Positions 1 to 8,528 of a stretch of 64,000 nucleotides of DNA are shown here, in pieces. The notes beneath the pieces were generated by a model, which had not been told where the DNA came from, searched no databases, and saw nothing but the letters and a program-made list of their open reading frames with translations. Source of the stretch: Nocardia caishijiensis NBRC 108228 (GTDB lineage: Bacteria > Actinomycetota > Actinomycetes > Mycobacteriales > Mycobacteriaceae); the NCBI RefSeq assembly GCF_001612825.1, contig NZ_BDBE01000040.1, positions 124,001 to 188,000 on the forward strand. Direction: 5' to 3'. Position 1 is the stretch's first letter. Each line of letters opens with the position of its first letter. The position numbers and the translations under genes are program-made.

Positions 1-686
1 CCATGGTTCGCGATCCGGGCGCTTTTCTCATGGACGAGCCGCTGTCCAATCTCGACGCCAAGTTGCGCAGCGCGACGCGCGCGGAACTGATCGGGCTGCA
101 CGAACGTCTCGGCACCACCTTCCTCTACGTCACCCACGACCAGGTGGAGGCGATGACGATGGCGTCCCGGGTCGCACTGCTCGACCAGGGCAGGGTCGCG
201 CAGTGCGGTACCCCGGCCGAGCTCTACGACCAGCCGCGCTCCACCTTCGTCGCCGGATTCCTCGGCTCACCATCGATGAATCTGTTCCCCGCCGTCGTGA
301 CCGCGACCGAGGGCCGGTTGCGGATCACCGGCGACGGGATCGATGCCGCGCTCGACATCACAGGCGATCTTCCGGCGCGGACTCCGGTCATCGCGGGCAT
401 CCGCCCCGAACGGCTGCGTCTCGACGCCGCCGCGACTGCTGTGCGCGGCACCATCCGCCTGGTCGAGAACCTCGGCAGCGAGGAGTTGGTGCACATCGAC
501 GCGGGCGCGACCAGCCTGTGCGCGCGGGTCGCGCGCCCGGCGGGAGTCCGGGTGGGCGAGCGCGTCGCCGCGCGGGTGGATCCCGCCGACATCCACTTGT
601 TCGACCCCGACACCGGGTTACGCCTCAGGTGGCAAGCGCCCCAGCTGGATTCGGCGAACGCCGCGCACTCGGTACCCGTCCCCTGA
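1..686 (+). CDS. ABC transporter ATP-binding protein, MalK/UgpC type (5' end outside window)
   Basis: This is the ATPase subunit that powers a carbohydrate or glycerol-phosphate type importer at the inner face of the membrane. The reading frame is open to the window edge, so Walker A and the signature motif are missing from view. Visible are Walker B (FLMDEP), the D-loop (SNLDAKLR), the switch histidine in VTHDQVEA, and then a C-terminal regulatory OB-fold (TOBE) region of roughly 110 residues, which is typical of the MalK/UgpC subfamily and not of amino-acid or drug ABC ATPases. The binding-protein gene starts 30 bp downstream and two permease genes follow, so this is the first visible gene of a complete importer operon. 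Family assignment is firm; the substrate is not determined by this subunit. Confidence 0.93.
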   Translation, partial: MVRDPGAFLMDEPLSNLDAKLRSATRAELIGLHERLGTTFLYVTHDQVEAMTMASRVALLDQGRVAQCGTPAELYDQPRSTFVAGFLGSPSMNLFPAVVTATEGRLRITGDGIDAALDITGDLPARTPVIAGIRPERLRLDAAATAVRGTIRLVENLGSEELVHIDAGATSLCARVARPAGVRVGERVAARVDPADIHLFDPDTGLRLRWQAPQLDSANAAHSVPVP

Positions 687-716
687 ATTCCCGCACGACC
701 ATTGAGGAGAACCGTC

Positions 717-2087
717 ATGAAACGCACCCTGCCCGTTCTGGGCGTGGTGGTCACCACCGCCGTCGTGCTGAGTGGCTGCGGCCTGGGCAGCACCGTGTCC
801 TCGGACACCACGGCGACCGGCCGGATCCCGGAACTGTCGCCCGGTCAGCAGGTTTCGATCACCTTCGAGTCCTACAACTACGGCCTCGCGGGCGCCTGGA
901 CGGACACGTTCAACGACCTCATCGCAGAGTTCGGCAAGAAGTACCCGAACATCGAGGTCACCGCGCAGAAGCCGCAGGGGAACAGTCCCAACCCCGCCAC
1001 CGACACCATCTCGAGCATCCAGAACCAGCTGGTGGCGGGCGACCCGCCCGATGTCGCCCAGCTCGGCTTCAGCGACCTGAACTTCACCGTCGATCAGTTG
1101 CGTGCCAAACCACTGGACACCCTCGTCGGCGCCGAGGAGGTCGCCCGCAACTTCGACGGCGCCGAACACGGCTACGCACCCCGCGCCCGCACCCTCGACG
1201 ACTGGGACGGCCACACCTACGGTGTGCCGTTCGTCTTCTCCACCCCGGTGCTGTACCTGAACGCCTCATTGTTCACCGAGGCCGGGCTCGACACCGACAA
1301 GCCGCCCGCCACCTGGGCCGAGGTCGCCACGGCCGCCAAGACCATCGCCGACCGCACCGGCAAGGGCGGGGTGTACATCGATTGCCTGACCAAGACCGCC
1401 AAGGACTGGTGTTTCCAGTCGCTGGTGCGTTCCAACGGCGGCCGCGTGATCTCCGAGGACCGCCGCACACTCACCTACGATCAAGCGCCCGCCGTCGAGG
1501 TGACGAAGATGGCGCAGGACCTGGTGAACAACGGCAGCATGCCCAGGTTGAACCAGAAGCAGGGGTATGAGGCCTTCACTCGCGGTGAAGTGGGAATGTT
1601 GCTCGAGACCAGCGCCATCCAGGGCATGTTCGTCAAGGGAGCCAAGGACAAGTGGGATCTGCGTTCGGCGCCGATGCCCGCCTTCGGCAACACCCCGACG
1701 GTGCCGACCAACTCCGGTGCGGGCCTGCACATCCTGTCCGAGGACCCGGCCAGGCAGCGGGCCTCCTGGGAGCTGATCAAGTTCCTCACCAGCGAGCAGT
1801 CCTACACGAAGATCGCACAGAACATCGGCTACCTGCCGCTGCGCACCGGGTTGCTCGAGGACGCCGACGGGCTGAAGAACTGGGCCGCGGCGAACCCTTT
1901 GCTGAAGCCCAACGTCGAACAGCTCGCGCGGATGGAGCCGTGGGTGTCCATGCCCGGCAACAACTATCTGCAGGTACGGGACGGCATGATGGACGCGGTC
2001 GAAGCGGTCGTGTTCCAGAACCGGGATCCGCAGGCCACGCTGACCGCCGCGCGCACCGAGGGCGCCGAACTCCTCCCGACCGCATGA
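717..2087 (+). CDS. ABC transporter substrate-binding lipoprotein (family 1, sugar/glycerol-phosphate type)
   Basis: This is the extracellular solute receptor of the importer. The first 24 residues form a lipoprotein signal with the lipobox LSGC, acylation expected on Cys21, so the protein should be tethered outside the membrane. The mature part of about 435 residues has the length and pattern of family 1 extracellular solute-binding proteins (sugar, polyol or glycerol-phosphate binders). I chose ATG 717 because GAGGAG lies seven bases upstream and because the lipobox then falls at the usual distance; an upstream in-frame TTG at 702 would only add five residues. The stop overlaps the start of the metallophosphoesterase gene by 4 bp (ATGA), so translation of the two is probably coupled. 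The ligand cannot be read from sequence. Confidence 0.92.
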   Translation: MKRTLPVLGVVVTTAVVLSGCGLGSTVSSDTTATGRIPELSPGQQVSITFESYNYGLAGAWTDTFNDLIAEFGKKYPNIEVTAQKPQGNSPNPATDTISSIQNQLVAGDPPDVAQLGFSDLNFTVDQLRAKPLDTLVGAEEVARNFDGAEHGYAPRARTLDDWDGHTYGVPFVFSTPVLYLNASLFTEAGLDTDKPPATWAEVATAAKTIADRTGKGGVYIDCLTKTAKDWCFQSLVRSNGGRVISEDRRTLTYDQAPAVEVTKMAQDLVNNGSMPRLNQKQGYEAFTRGEVGMLLETSAIQGMFVKGAKDKWDLRSAPMPAFGNTPTVPTNSGAGLHILSEDPARQRASWELIKFLTSEQSYTKIAQNIGYLPLRTGLLEDADGLKNWAAANPLLKPNVEQLARMEPWVSMPGNNYLQVRDGMMDAVEAVVFQNRDPQATLTAARTEGAELLPTA

Positions 2088-2941
2088 GCGAGATGACGAT
2101 CGTGCAGCTCACCGATCTCCATCTGCGCCCGACCGGTGAGCTCGTCCACGGCGTGGTGGACACGGATGCGAATCTGCTGCGGGCACTCACCGACCTGCGG
2201 GCGTCCGGGCGGTCCGTGGACGCCCTGGTGCTTTCGGGTGACCTCGCCGACAACGGGTCACCCGAGGCATACCGGCGCCTGCGCGCCGCCGTCGAGCCGG
2301 TCGCGGCCGAGCTCGGCGCCGAGATCGTCTATGTGATGGGCAATCACGACGAACGGGCCGCCTTCGGCGAACAGCTACTCGACTCGGCTCCCGGTTCGGT
2401 GGACACCGAGGTGCCCCACGACCACTGCGTCGAGGTGGGCGGGCTGCGCATCGTCGCCCTCGACAGCACCACCCCGCACCGCCACGAGGGCAGGCTCGAA
2501 CAGGCGCAGCTGGCCTGGCTCACCGAGCAACTGCGCACGGACGCGCCGCGCGGCACCCTCCTGGTCCTGCATCACCCGCCGGTGCCCTCTCCCCTGGCCA
2601 CCACCGACTTTCTCAAACTCGAGGATGCCGACCGTCTCGCCGATGCGTTGACGGGCAGCGATGTGCGGATGATCTTGTGCGGGCACAACCATCTCACCGG
2701 CGCCGCGGCGCTGGCCGGGATTCCGGTGTGGATCGGCCCGGCACTGTCGTACCGCATCGACCCGATGGCTCCGGTCGGCAGGCATCGCGGGTTCACCGGA
2801 TTCGGCTACAGCCGTATCGATCTCGTGGCATCGAGTGTGCTGGCCACCGCGATCGAGCTCACCCCGGCCGCGCCGGTCTACGACCGGCCCGAAGCCGAGG
2901 TGCTCGCGCAGTTGGCGGCGATCGCCGCGGAGACGCGGTGA
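2084..2941 (+). CDS. metallophosphoesterase, CpdA/GpdQ/Rv0805-like phosphodiesterase
   Basis: A cytoplasmic dinuclear-metal phosphodiesterase of 285 residues. All five metal-binding blocks of the calcineurin-like family are visible in order: DLH (Asp11, His13), GDLADNG (Asp53), GNHDE (Asn87, His88), LHHPP (about residue 162) and GHNH (His200, His202). This matches the class III cyclic-nucleotide phosphodiesterase / glycerophosphodiesterase group that includes Rv0805 and GpdQ. It sits between the binding-protein and permease genes, overlapping the former by 4 bp and followed by the next start after 1 bp. That position suggests it hydrolyses the phosphodiester that the importer brings in, for example a glycerophosphodiester; cAMP hydrolysis is the alternative. 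No signal peptide is present, so it would act after uptake. Confidence 0.88.
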   Translation: MSEMTIVQLTDLHLRPTGELVHGVVDTDANLLRALTDLRASGRSVDALVLSGDLADNGSPEAYRRLRAAVEPVAAELGAEIVYVMGNHDERAAFGEQLLDSAPGSVDTEVPHDHCVEVGGLRIVALDSTTPHRHEGRLEQAQLAWLTEQLRTDAPRGTLLVLHHPPVPSPLATTDFLKLEDADRLADALTGSDVRMILCGHNHLTGAAALAGIPVWIGPALSYRIDPMAPVGRHRGFTGFGYSRIDLVASSVLATAIELTPAAPVYDRPEAEVLAQLAAIAAETR

Positions 2942-2942
2942 C

Positions 2943-3893
2943 ATGTTCGTCCTCGACGACCGGCAGGACCCGGCGCGCGCGGCGGCCCCGGCACCGGGTC
3001 CGCGCCGCCGGATCACCCGACGCGCGGTGGCCCGATTCCTCGCGCCCTATCTGTATCTGGCTCCGGCCCTGTTGCTCCTGGTGGTGTGGACCTATCAGCC
3101 GCTCGGGCAGGCGGTGCAGTTGTCCACGGTGTCGTGGAACCTGTTGCCGACCTCGCCCATGACGCCGGTCGGGGCCGACAACTACACCCGGTTGCTCGAC
3201 CTTCCGGCGTTCTGGGGGTCCCTGGGCCGCACCGCGACCCTGATCCTGGGTCTGTTGCCGTTCACCGTGGTGCTGCCGGTGCTCATCGCGCTGGCGAGCA
3301 GGCGCGTGCACGGACGAGCGCGCACCGTCTATCAGGCACTGGTTTTCGCGCCGTTCCTCATCGCGCCGGTCGCGGCGGCGGCGGTGTGGCGGTGGCTGTT
3401 GCACCCCGGCTCCGGGTTCGTCGACCAGCTGATCGGCACCGGCCACAACTGGGTCTACGACGCGGGCACCGCGCAGGCGGTGATCGTACTGATCACGGCC
3501 TGGCAACTGCTCGGGTTCGCGGTGCTGGTGGTGTGGGCGGGGCTGGCCGGGATCAGCGGTGACTACCGCGAGGCCGCGCAGGTCGACGGGGCGACACCAG
3601 GGCAGATCCGGCGCTGGATCACCCTGCCGTTGCTCTCGCCGACGGTGATGTTCCTGGTGCTCACCACGGTGCTGCTCTCGCCGACGCTGTCGTTCCCGCT
3701 GATCGACTCGATGACCCAGGGTGGACCGGCTCAGGCCACCACGAACATCTACTACCTGCTCTGGGACTACGCCTTCCACACCTTCGACGCCGGGCTCAGC
3801 GCCGCGGCGGGTGTGCTGTTGTTCGTCGGATTCGGCCTGCTGGCCGCACTCCTGGTCTGGATCTCGGAAAAGGTTGCCGTCCATGATGATTGA
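2943..3893 (+). CDS. ABC transporter permease, MalF/UgpA type
   Basis: This is one of the two membrane permeases of the importer, 316 residues with about six hydrophobic segments beginning near residue 30. The cytoplasmic coupling loop (EAA motif) is recognisable in YREAAQVDGATPGQIRRW near residues 215-232; this loop docks onto the ATPase encoded upstream. The start ATG 2943 lies 1 bp after the phosphodiesterase stop. An upstream in-frame start would only add out-of-frame-like arginine/proline-rich sequence, so I rejected it. The 3' end overlaps the second permease gene by 11 bp, consistent with one transcript. Confidence 0.92.
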   Translation: MFVLDDRQDPARAAAPAPGPRRRITRRAVARFLAPYLYLAPALLLLVVWTYQPLGQAVQLSTVSWNLLPTSPMTPVGADNYTRLLDLPAFWGSLGRTATLILGLLPFTVVLPVLIALASRRVHGRARTVYQALVFAPFLIAPVAAAAVWRWLLHPGSGFVDQLIGTGHNWVYDAGTAQAVIVLITAWQLLGFAVLVVWAGLAGISGDYREAAQVDGATPGQIRRWITLPLLSPTVMFLVLTTVLLSPTLSFPLIDSMTQGGPAQATTNIYYLLWDYAFHTFDAGLSAAAGVLLFVGFGLLAALLVWISEKVAVHDD

Positions 3894-4695
3894 CCGACTT
3901 CGCCTGGCGGGCAGCCATCTGCTGCTCGCCGGGACGTCGCTGGTGTGTGTGTTCCCGATCTATTGGTTGTTCGCGACGGCGCTGCGCAGGCCGCAGGACG
4001 TCAGTTCGCTCGCCCCGATCCCGTGGCCGCTCTCGGTGGACAGTTATCTCGACGCCGCGCAGAAGGTCGATGTCACCGGGCTCATCGTCAACACGTTCAT
4101 CGTGGCGATCCTGTCCGCGAGTGGGCAACTGTTGATCGCGCTGCTGGCCTCGTACGCGTTCGCGATGTACACCTTTCCACTGCGGCGGGTGATGTATCTG
4201 GCGTTCGTCGGCGTCTGGCTGGTGCCCTTCCAGGTCACCATGTTGCCCAACTACATCCTGCTCAACCGGATGGGGTTGATCAACACGCTGATCGGTGTCG
4301 TGCTGCCCACCCTGTGTTCGGCGCTGGCGGTGCTGTTGTTGCGCCAGCACATGGCCGCGTTCCCCAAAGAACTGATCGCGGCGGCCAAGATCGACGGCCG
4401 TTCGTCGTGGGCGATCCTGTGGACCGTGGTTGTCCCCAACCTGCGGCCCGCCCTGGCCGCTCTCGGCATCCTGCTGTTCATCAACGCCTGGAACGAATAC
4501 TTCTGGCCCGCGGTGGTTCTGCGGCAGTCCAACGATGTCCTGCAGTTGGGTCTGCGCAGTTTCATGGGCACCGAGGGCGACCAGTGGGGCCCGATGATGG
4601 CCCTGGCCAGTCTGGCGTGCCTGCCGGTGTTGCTGCTCTACCTGGTGTTGCAGCGCCACATCGTCAACGCCTTCGTTCGGTCGGGATTGAAGTGA
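3883..4695 (+). CDS. ABC transporter permease, MalG/UgpE type
   Basis: The second permease of the importer, 270 residues with six predicted membrane segments. The coupling-loop motif ELIAAAKIDGRSSW is near residues 162-175. Two adjacent ATG codons (3883 and 3886) could start translation; either gives a normal N-terminus for the family. The gene overlaps the MalF-type permease gene by 11 bp and closes the operon; the next gene is convergent 20 bp away. Together with the ATPase and lipoprotein this completes an importer of the sugar/polyol-phosphate class. Confidence 0.93.
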   Translation: MMIDRLRLAGSHLLLAGTSLVCVFPIYWLFATALRRPQDVSSLAPIPWPLSVDSYLDAAQKVDVTGLIVNTFIVAILSASGQLLIALLASYAFAMYTFPLRRVMYLAFVGVWLVPFQVTMLPNYILLNRMGLINTLIGVVLPTLCSALAVLLLRQHMAAFPKELIAAAKIDGRSSWAILWTVVVPNLRPALAALGILLFINAWNEYFWPAVVLRQSNDVLQLGLRSFMGTEGDQWGPMMALASLACLPVLLLYLVLQRHIVNAFVRSGLK

Positions 4696-4715
4696 GCCGC
4701 CGGGCCTCGGGCGGT

Positions 4716-5630
4716 TCAGGCGGTCAACGCACCGAGATCCGCCGAGTCGACGCACTCGAGAAACAGTGAGACCGCGGGGTTGGATTCCTCGGCACGCCAC
4801 ACCGCGTACACATCCAGTGTCGGAATCGGATCGAACAGTTTCACCGCGACCGAACTGCTGCCCGTCGCCCCCATGCCCATCGACACGGCCCGGGGCAGCG
4901 AGGCGAAACCGACGACCGGGCGGACCGACACCATGTGCGCGGTGGCACCGGGGTCGTCGGCTGTGTGCTTGATGTTGAGCGAGATTCGCGTTGCCGCCGC
5001 CGACCGCAGGATCTCGTCGTACATCGCCGGGCACTGTTCCCGGTCGAACAGCACGCAATCCTGGTTCTGCAACTCGGCGAAGGGGACACCGGGACGGTCG
5101 GCCCAGCGATGGCGACGGCCGACCACGGCCACCAGTGGCACCCGGTGCAGCAGCCGCCGGTACCGGAAATCGGCCGTGCTCGGATGGCCGTAGACCAGGG
5201 CCAGGTCGAGTGAGCCGTCGGCCAGGCCCGCCAACTGTGGTCCGGTGCGCTTCTCCCATAAGGACACCACGATGTCGGGGTGGAGTTCGGTCATCCTCGA
5301 CAGGGCATCGGGCAGCACATGTCTGCTGGCGGGCAGGTTGTAGCCGACATTGAGACTGCCGATGCGACCCTCGGCGGTCGCTTTGGCGGATCGGGCGGCA
5401 CGATCGAGGTGGGCGACGATCTGGCGGGCCTGGAGTTCGAACTCCCGCCCCGCCGGTGTCAGCCGCACCTCGTGGGAGTTGCGGGCGACCAGTCGCACGC
5501 CCAGCGACTTCTCCAGCTTCTGCAGCTGAGCGCTGAGACTCGGCTGAGTGAGATGAAGGCGCTGCGCTGCGCGCCCGAAGTGCAACTCTTCGGCGATGGT
5601 GATGAACGAAACGAGGTGTCGGAATTCCAT
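4716..5630 (-). CDS. LysR family transcriptional regulator
   Basis: A 304-residue LysR-type regulator. The N-terminal winged helix-turn-helix spans about residues 1-60 (FGRAAQRLHLTQPSLSAQLQ is the typical LysR core) and the effector-binding domain follows from about residue 90. The start MEFRHLVSF at 5630 is the standard LysR beginning; the frame remains open upstream but the extra 38 residues are arginine-rich and unlike the family. No gene is divergently transcribed right next to it: the acyl ligase upstream runs the same way, so its target is not obvious. It is convergent with the ABC operon. Effector unknown. Confidence 0.9.
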   Translation of the reverse strand: MEFRHLVSFITIAEELHFGRAAQRLHLTQPSLSAQLQKLEKSLGVRLVARNSHEVRLTPAGREFELQARQIVAHLDRAARSAKATAEGRIGSLNVGYNLPASRHVLPDALSRMTELHPDIVVSLWEKRTGPQLAGLADGSLDLALVYGHPSTADFRYRRLLHRVPLVAVVGRRHRWADRPGVPFAELQNQDCVLFDREQCPAMYDEILRSAAATRISLNIKHTADDPGATAHMVSVRPVVGFASLPRAVSMGMGATGSSSVAVKLFDPIPTLDVYAVWRAEESNPAVSLFLECVDSADLGALTA

Positions 5631-5777
5631 GGCGCCGGGCTCCTTCCGAATACCGCCACGGTATCGAGGGCGGATAACCGGCCGTGAATTCCGGCTGTTG
5701 CGCGATCGCCGTGCGCGTTGCCGGTGCGTGAACCCCTCGCCCACGACCGCCGCGTCGCGGACCGCTCGGTCGTCCGG

Positions 5778-7841
5778 TCAGTCGGCGAAGCCCGCGGGAT
5801 CGACGAGCAGCCGCTTGAGCACCTTGCCCGTTTCGCCTCGGGGCAACGAGTTGAGAAAGGTGACATCGCGAGGGACCGAGAAGCGGCTGAGCCGATGGCG
5901 GATATAGGTACGCACCATCCCCGGATCGAGGCTGGAGCCTTCGTGTTTGACCAGGAACGCGGCCAGCCGCTGCCCGAATTCGCGGTCCGACACCCCGATC
6001 ACCGCGACATCGCTGACCTGCGGCAGATACGACAGTGCCTCTTCGACCGGGCGCGGGAAGACGTTCTCGCCGCCGGAGATGATCATCTCGTCGTCGCGTC
6101 CCGCCACGAACAACCTGCCCTCCGCGTCGAGGTAGCCCAGATCACCCGTGTTCAGCATGCCGTCGGCTTCCTCGGGTGGCGTGTCGTTGACGTAGCCGTC
6201 GAACAGCATGTGGTTGCCGACGAAGATCCGACCGGTCACCCCGATCGGTACCGGTTGGTTGTCGTCGGCGCCGAGGATCGCGATCCGGGTGCCGAGCGGC
6301 GGCCTGCCCGCCGTGGTCGGGGCGGCACGCAGGTCCTCCGGCGCTGCCACACTGGCCCAGGAGACCTCGGTGGAACCGTAGAGGTTGTAGAGCACGTCAC
6401 CGTAATCCCGCAGGAAGCGATCCACGGTCGCCGCGACCAGCGGGGCGCCGCAACTGACGACATGCCGCAGACTGCTCAGGTCGTAGCGGGCGCGCACCTC
6501 GTCGGGCAGGTCCACCAGGCGCTGCACCATCGTCGGCACCGCGATCAGCGTGTTCACCCGGTGTTCGGTGATCTGGCGCAGGCATTCCTCGGCGTCGAAG
6601 CCTTGCGCCAGCACGACGGTGGCGCGCACCGCGGTGCTCAGCTGCAGTGCCGACAGGCCCCAGGTGTGGAACAGCGGCGCGGGGATCATCATCGTGCTGC
6701 CCACCTCGATCGGAATCCGCGACAGCAGCGCGACCAGGGTGTCGAATCCCTTCGCGTGTGGGCGCCGCGCGCCTTTCGGGGTGCCGCTGGTTCCCGATGT
6801 GAGCACGATCTGACACCCCGGCACCGTCGGCACCGGAAACTTCGTGTGGCCCATGGCGATCAGATCCTCGATGGTGATCCGGGTCGGGTCCGCTGGCAGA
6901 TCGTCGGTGACGAAGCGCGGGATGCCCTTGTGCAGATACTGCACGAGATGGTTCAGCTCGGTGTCGACGAACAACGCCGAGAGCCGGTGCCGCTGCACGA
7001 TCTCCTCGATCCGCCTGCCCGACAACCCGGCGTTCAGCAGTGCCACGTCGACGCCGAGCTTGCCCGCCGCGACCATCGTCTCGACCATGCCGCAGTGGTT
7101 GGCAGCGAGCAGGCCGATGGCGTCGCCCGCACGCAAGCCCACCTCGTACATCGCCCCCGCCAGCGCGGTCGTGCGCTTGTCGGTTTCGGCGAAGGTGGCC
7201 GTGCTCGCCGGGTCGATCAGGGCGAGCTGGTCGGGGCTGTGCGCGGCGCCCGCCGCATAGCCACCCGCCAGATTGAAACCCCACCGGTACAGCGACCGCA
7301 GTTGCCGCGCGGAGGTCACCGGCGGCGCGACCAACCCGGAGTTCACCACCCAGCGCACGAGTTCGGACTTGCGGCGGATCGGCGCGCGGTCGCCGTTTCC
7401 CACCACCGAGGTCCGCGCCCCACGCACCACATCGGCCGCGCGGCGCAACCCGGCCCTGATCCACCGGACCGTCTCGGCGTCGCGCGCCTGCGCCAGCACC
7501 GGATGCAGGCGCGGCGCGGCGAAGACGGTGACGCTCACGCTTGTTCGCTGCTGGTCACCGGCGAGCCGGATCAGGGCGAAGCTGCCCGACTCCGGATTGT
7601 GCAGTTCGAAACTCTCGTACCAGCGACCGATCCGCAGCGACAGCACGACGGTGCGCACACCGACTTCGGGGTCGCCGATGCGGACCTGCCACAGCGTGTC
7701 CCCGTCGGGATCGGTCACCCGTTCGCATCCGCCGATGCCCGACCAGAGGCGCGGATAGCTCTGCGGTTCCAGCAGCACCTCCCACAACGCTTGTCTCGCA
7801 ACGGCGAAATCCGCGGTCACATCCACGACATCACTCGACAT
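5778..7841 (-). CDS. AMP-dependent acyl-CoA synthetase/ligase with N-terminal SRPBCC-like domain
   Basis: This protein of 687 residues should activate a carboxylic acid as its acyl-adenylate and then thioester. The C-terminal ~500 residues hold the ligase: the phosphate-binding loop TSGTSGTPKG at about 348-357, the YGSTE core motif, the hinge region with GRDDEMIISGGENVF, and the catalytic lysine in GETGKVLKR near the end. The first ~140 residues are separate and resemble a polyketide-cyclase/START-like (SRPBCC) fold, which binds hydrophobic ligands. ATG 7841 has GAGAGG six bases upstream and starts exactly at the extra domain, so I take the fusion as genuine. The usual FadD ligase is about 500-550 residues, so this one is long by one domain. 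Substrate unknown. Confidence 0.87.
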   Translation of the reverse strand: MSSDVVDVTADFAVARQALWEVLLEPQSYPRLWSGIGGCERVTDPDGDTLWQVRIGDPEVGVRTVVLSLRIGRWYESFELHNPESGSFALIRLAGDQQRTSVSVTVFAAPRLHPVLAQARDAETVRWIRAGLRRAADVVRGARTSVVGNGDRAPIRRKSELVRWVVNSGLVAPPVTSARQLRSLYRWGFNLAGGYAAGAAHSPDQLALIDPASTATFAETDKRTTALAGAMYEVGLRAGDAIGLLAANHCGMVETMVAAGKLGVDVALLNAGLSGRRIEEIVQRHRLSALFVDTELNHLVQYLHKGIPRFVTDDLPADPTRITIEDLIAMGHTKFPVPTVPGCQIVLTSGTSGTPKGARRPHAKGFDTLVALLSRIPIEVGSTMMIPAPLFHTWGLSALQLSTAVRATVVLAQGFDAEECLRQITEHRVNTLIAVPTMVQRLVDLPDEVRARYDLSSLRHVVSCGAPLVAATVDRFLRDYGDVLYNLYGSTEVSWASVAAPEDLRAAPTTAGRPPLGTRIAILGADDNQPVPIGVTGRIFVGNHMLFDGYVNDTPPEEADGMLNTGDLGYLDAEGRLFVAGRDDEMIISGGENVFPRPVEEALSYLPQVSDVAVIGVSDREFGQRLAAFLVKHEGSSLDPGMVRTYIRHRLSRFSVPRDVTFLNSLPRGETGKVLKRLLVDPAGFAD

Positions 7842-8074
7842 CTCTGCGCCTCTCTCGGTCCGGCCACGCTGCCGGGAAGTGCCAACGCGTCGCGGCACCG
7901 ATGCCGCGACGGCGCCCTTCGTCAGGCACTGCACCAGAAGTCATGGTTACGCACCCGCGCGTGGCCGAACGAGAGATTGTCCGAATGCTGGCACAGGAAC
8001 CGAACGCCCCACGTACCAGCTGTGAACACTGCCAATCGCCGATCGGCCCGAATTGGGGTACGCCGACCAGCCCG

Positions 8075-8476
8075 TCAGCGGGCGGTGCCGGAGACCAGTT
8101 CGTCGCGCAGCGTCGATCCGAGATCGCCCCAACACCGCGTGATCATCCCTGTGTGGGTGCGGTACATCGCCAGCTCCTGGACGCGGACGGCACGGCCCGT
8201 GGCGGCGAGTCCACGGAACGGGCCCGTGTGGGTGCCGGTGCCGAGCAGTCGGGCGGCGAGCCACGTGCCGTCGACGAGCAGGTGCCGCAGGTCCCAGTGG
8301 TAGTCGGGGAAGCCGGTGACCACCGCCTCGATTCCGGCGATGTACTCGTCGACGCCTCGCGCGGTCTCGGACGCGATCACCTCCGGCGCCACGAACTCCC
8401 GCAGTTCCGCGAATCGTCGTGCGTTGCACAGCCCGATGTAGCGCCGGTACCGCTCCCCCAGGTCGTTGTCACCCAT
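8075..8476 (-). CDS. SnoaL-like (NTF2-fold) ester cyclase family protein
   Basis: A small protein of 133 residues with the SnoaL/ester-cyclase pattern (N-terminal helix YRRYIGLCNARRF, then VTGFPDYHW and the strand region ending in ITRCWGDLG). Members include polyketide cyclases and many uncharacterised proteins that bind small hydrophobic molecules. ATG 8476 is preceded by GGGAGGGT in good position; the frame is open for 12 more residues upstream but has no better site. It stands alone between the acyl ligase and the MMPL gene on the same strand. Catalytic function cannot be inferred. Confidence 0.75.
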   Translation of the reverse strand: MGDNDLGERYRRYIGLCNARRFAELREFVAPEVIASETARGVDEYIAGIEAVVTGFPDYHWDLRHLLVDGTWLAARLLGTGTHTGPFRGLAATGRAVRVQELAMYRTHTGMITRCWGDLGSTLRDELVSGTAR

Positions 8477-8528
8477 GTGCCGCACCCTCCCGCCACCTCG
8501 GTTCGCTCGCACCCGATGCTAGTGCCGA

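Noticed and set aside
4697..4714. Hairpin CCGCC/GGCGG between the ABC operon and LysR gene as terminator
   Set aside because: Only five base pairs in GC-rich DNA, so not distinguishable from chance.
5718..8303. 861-codon plus-strand frame across the acyl ligase
   Set aside because: Shadow of the minus-strand ligase, which has all catalytic motifs; the plus frame has none.
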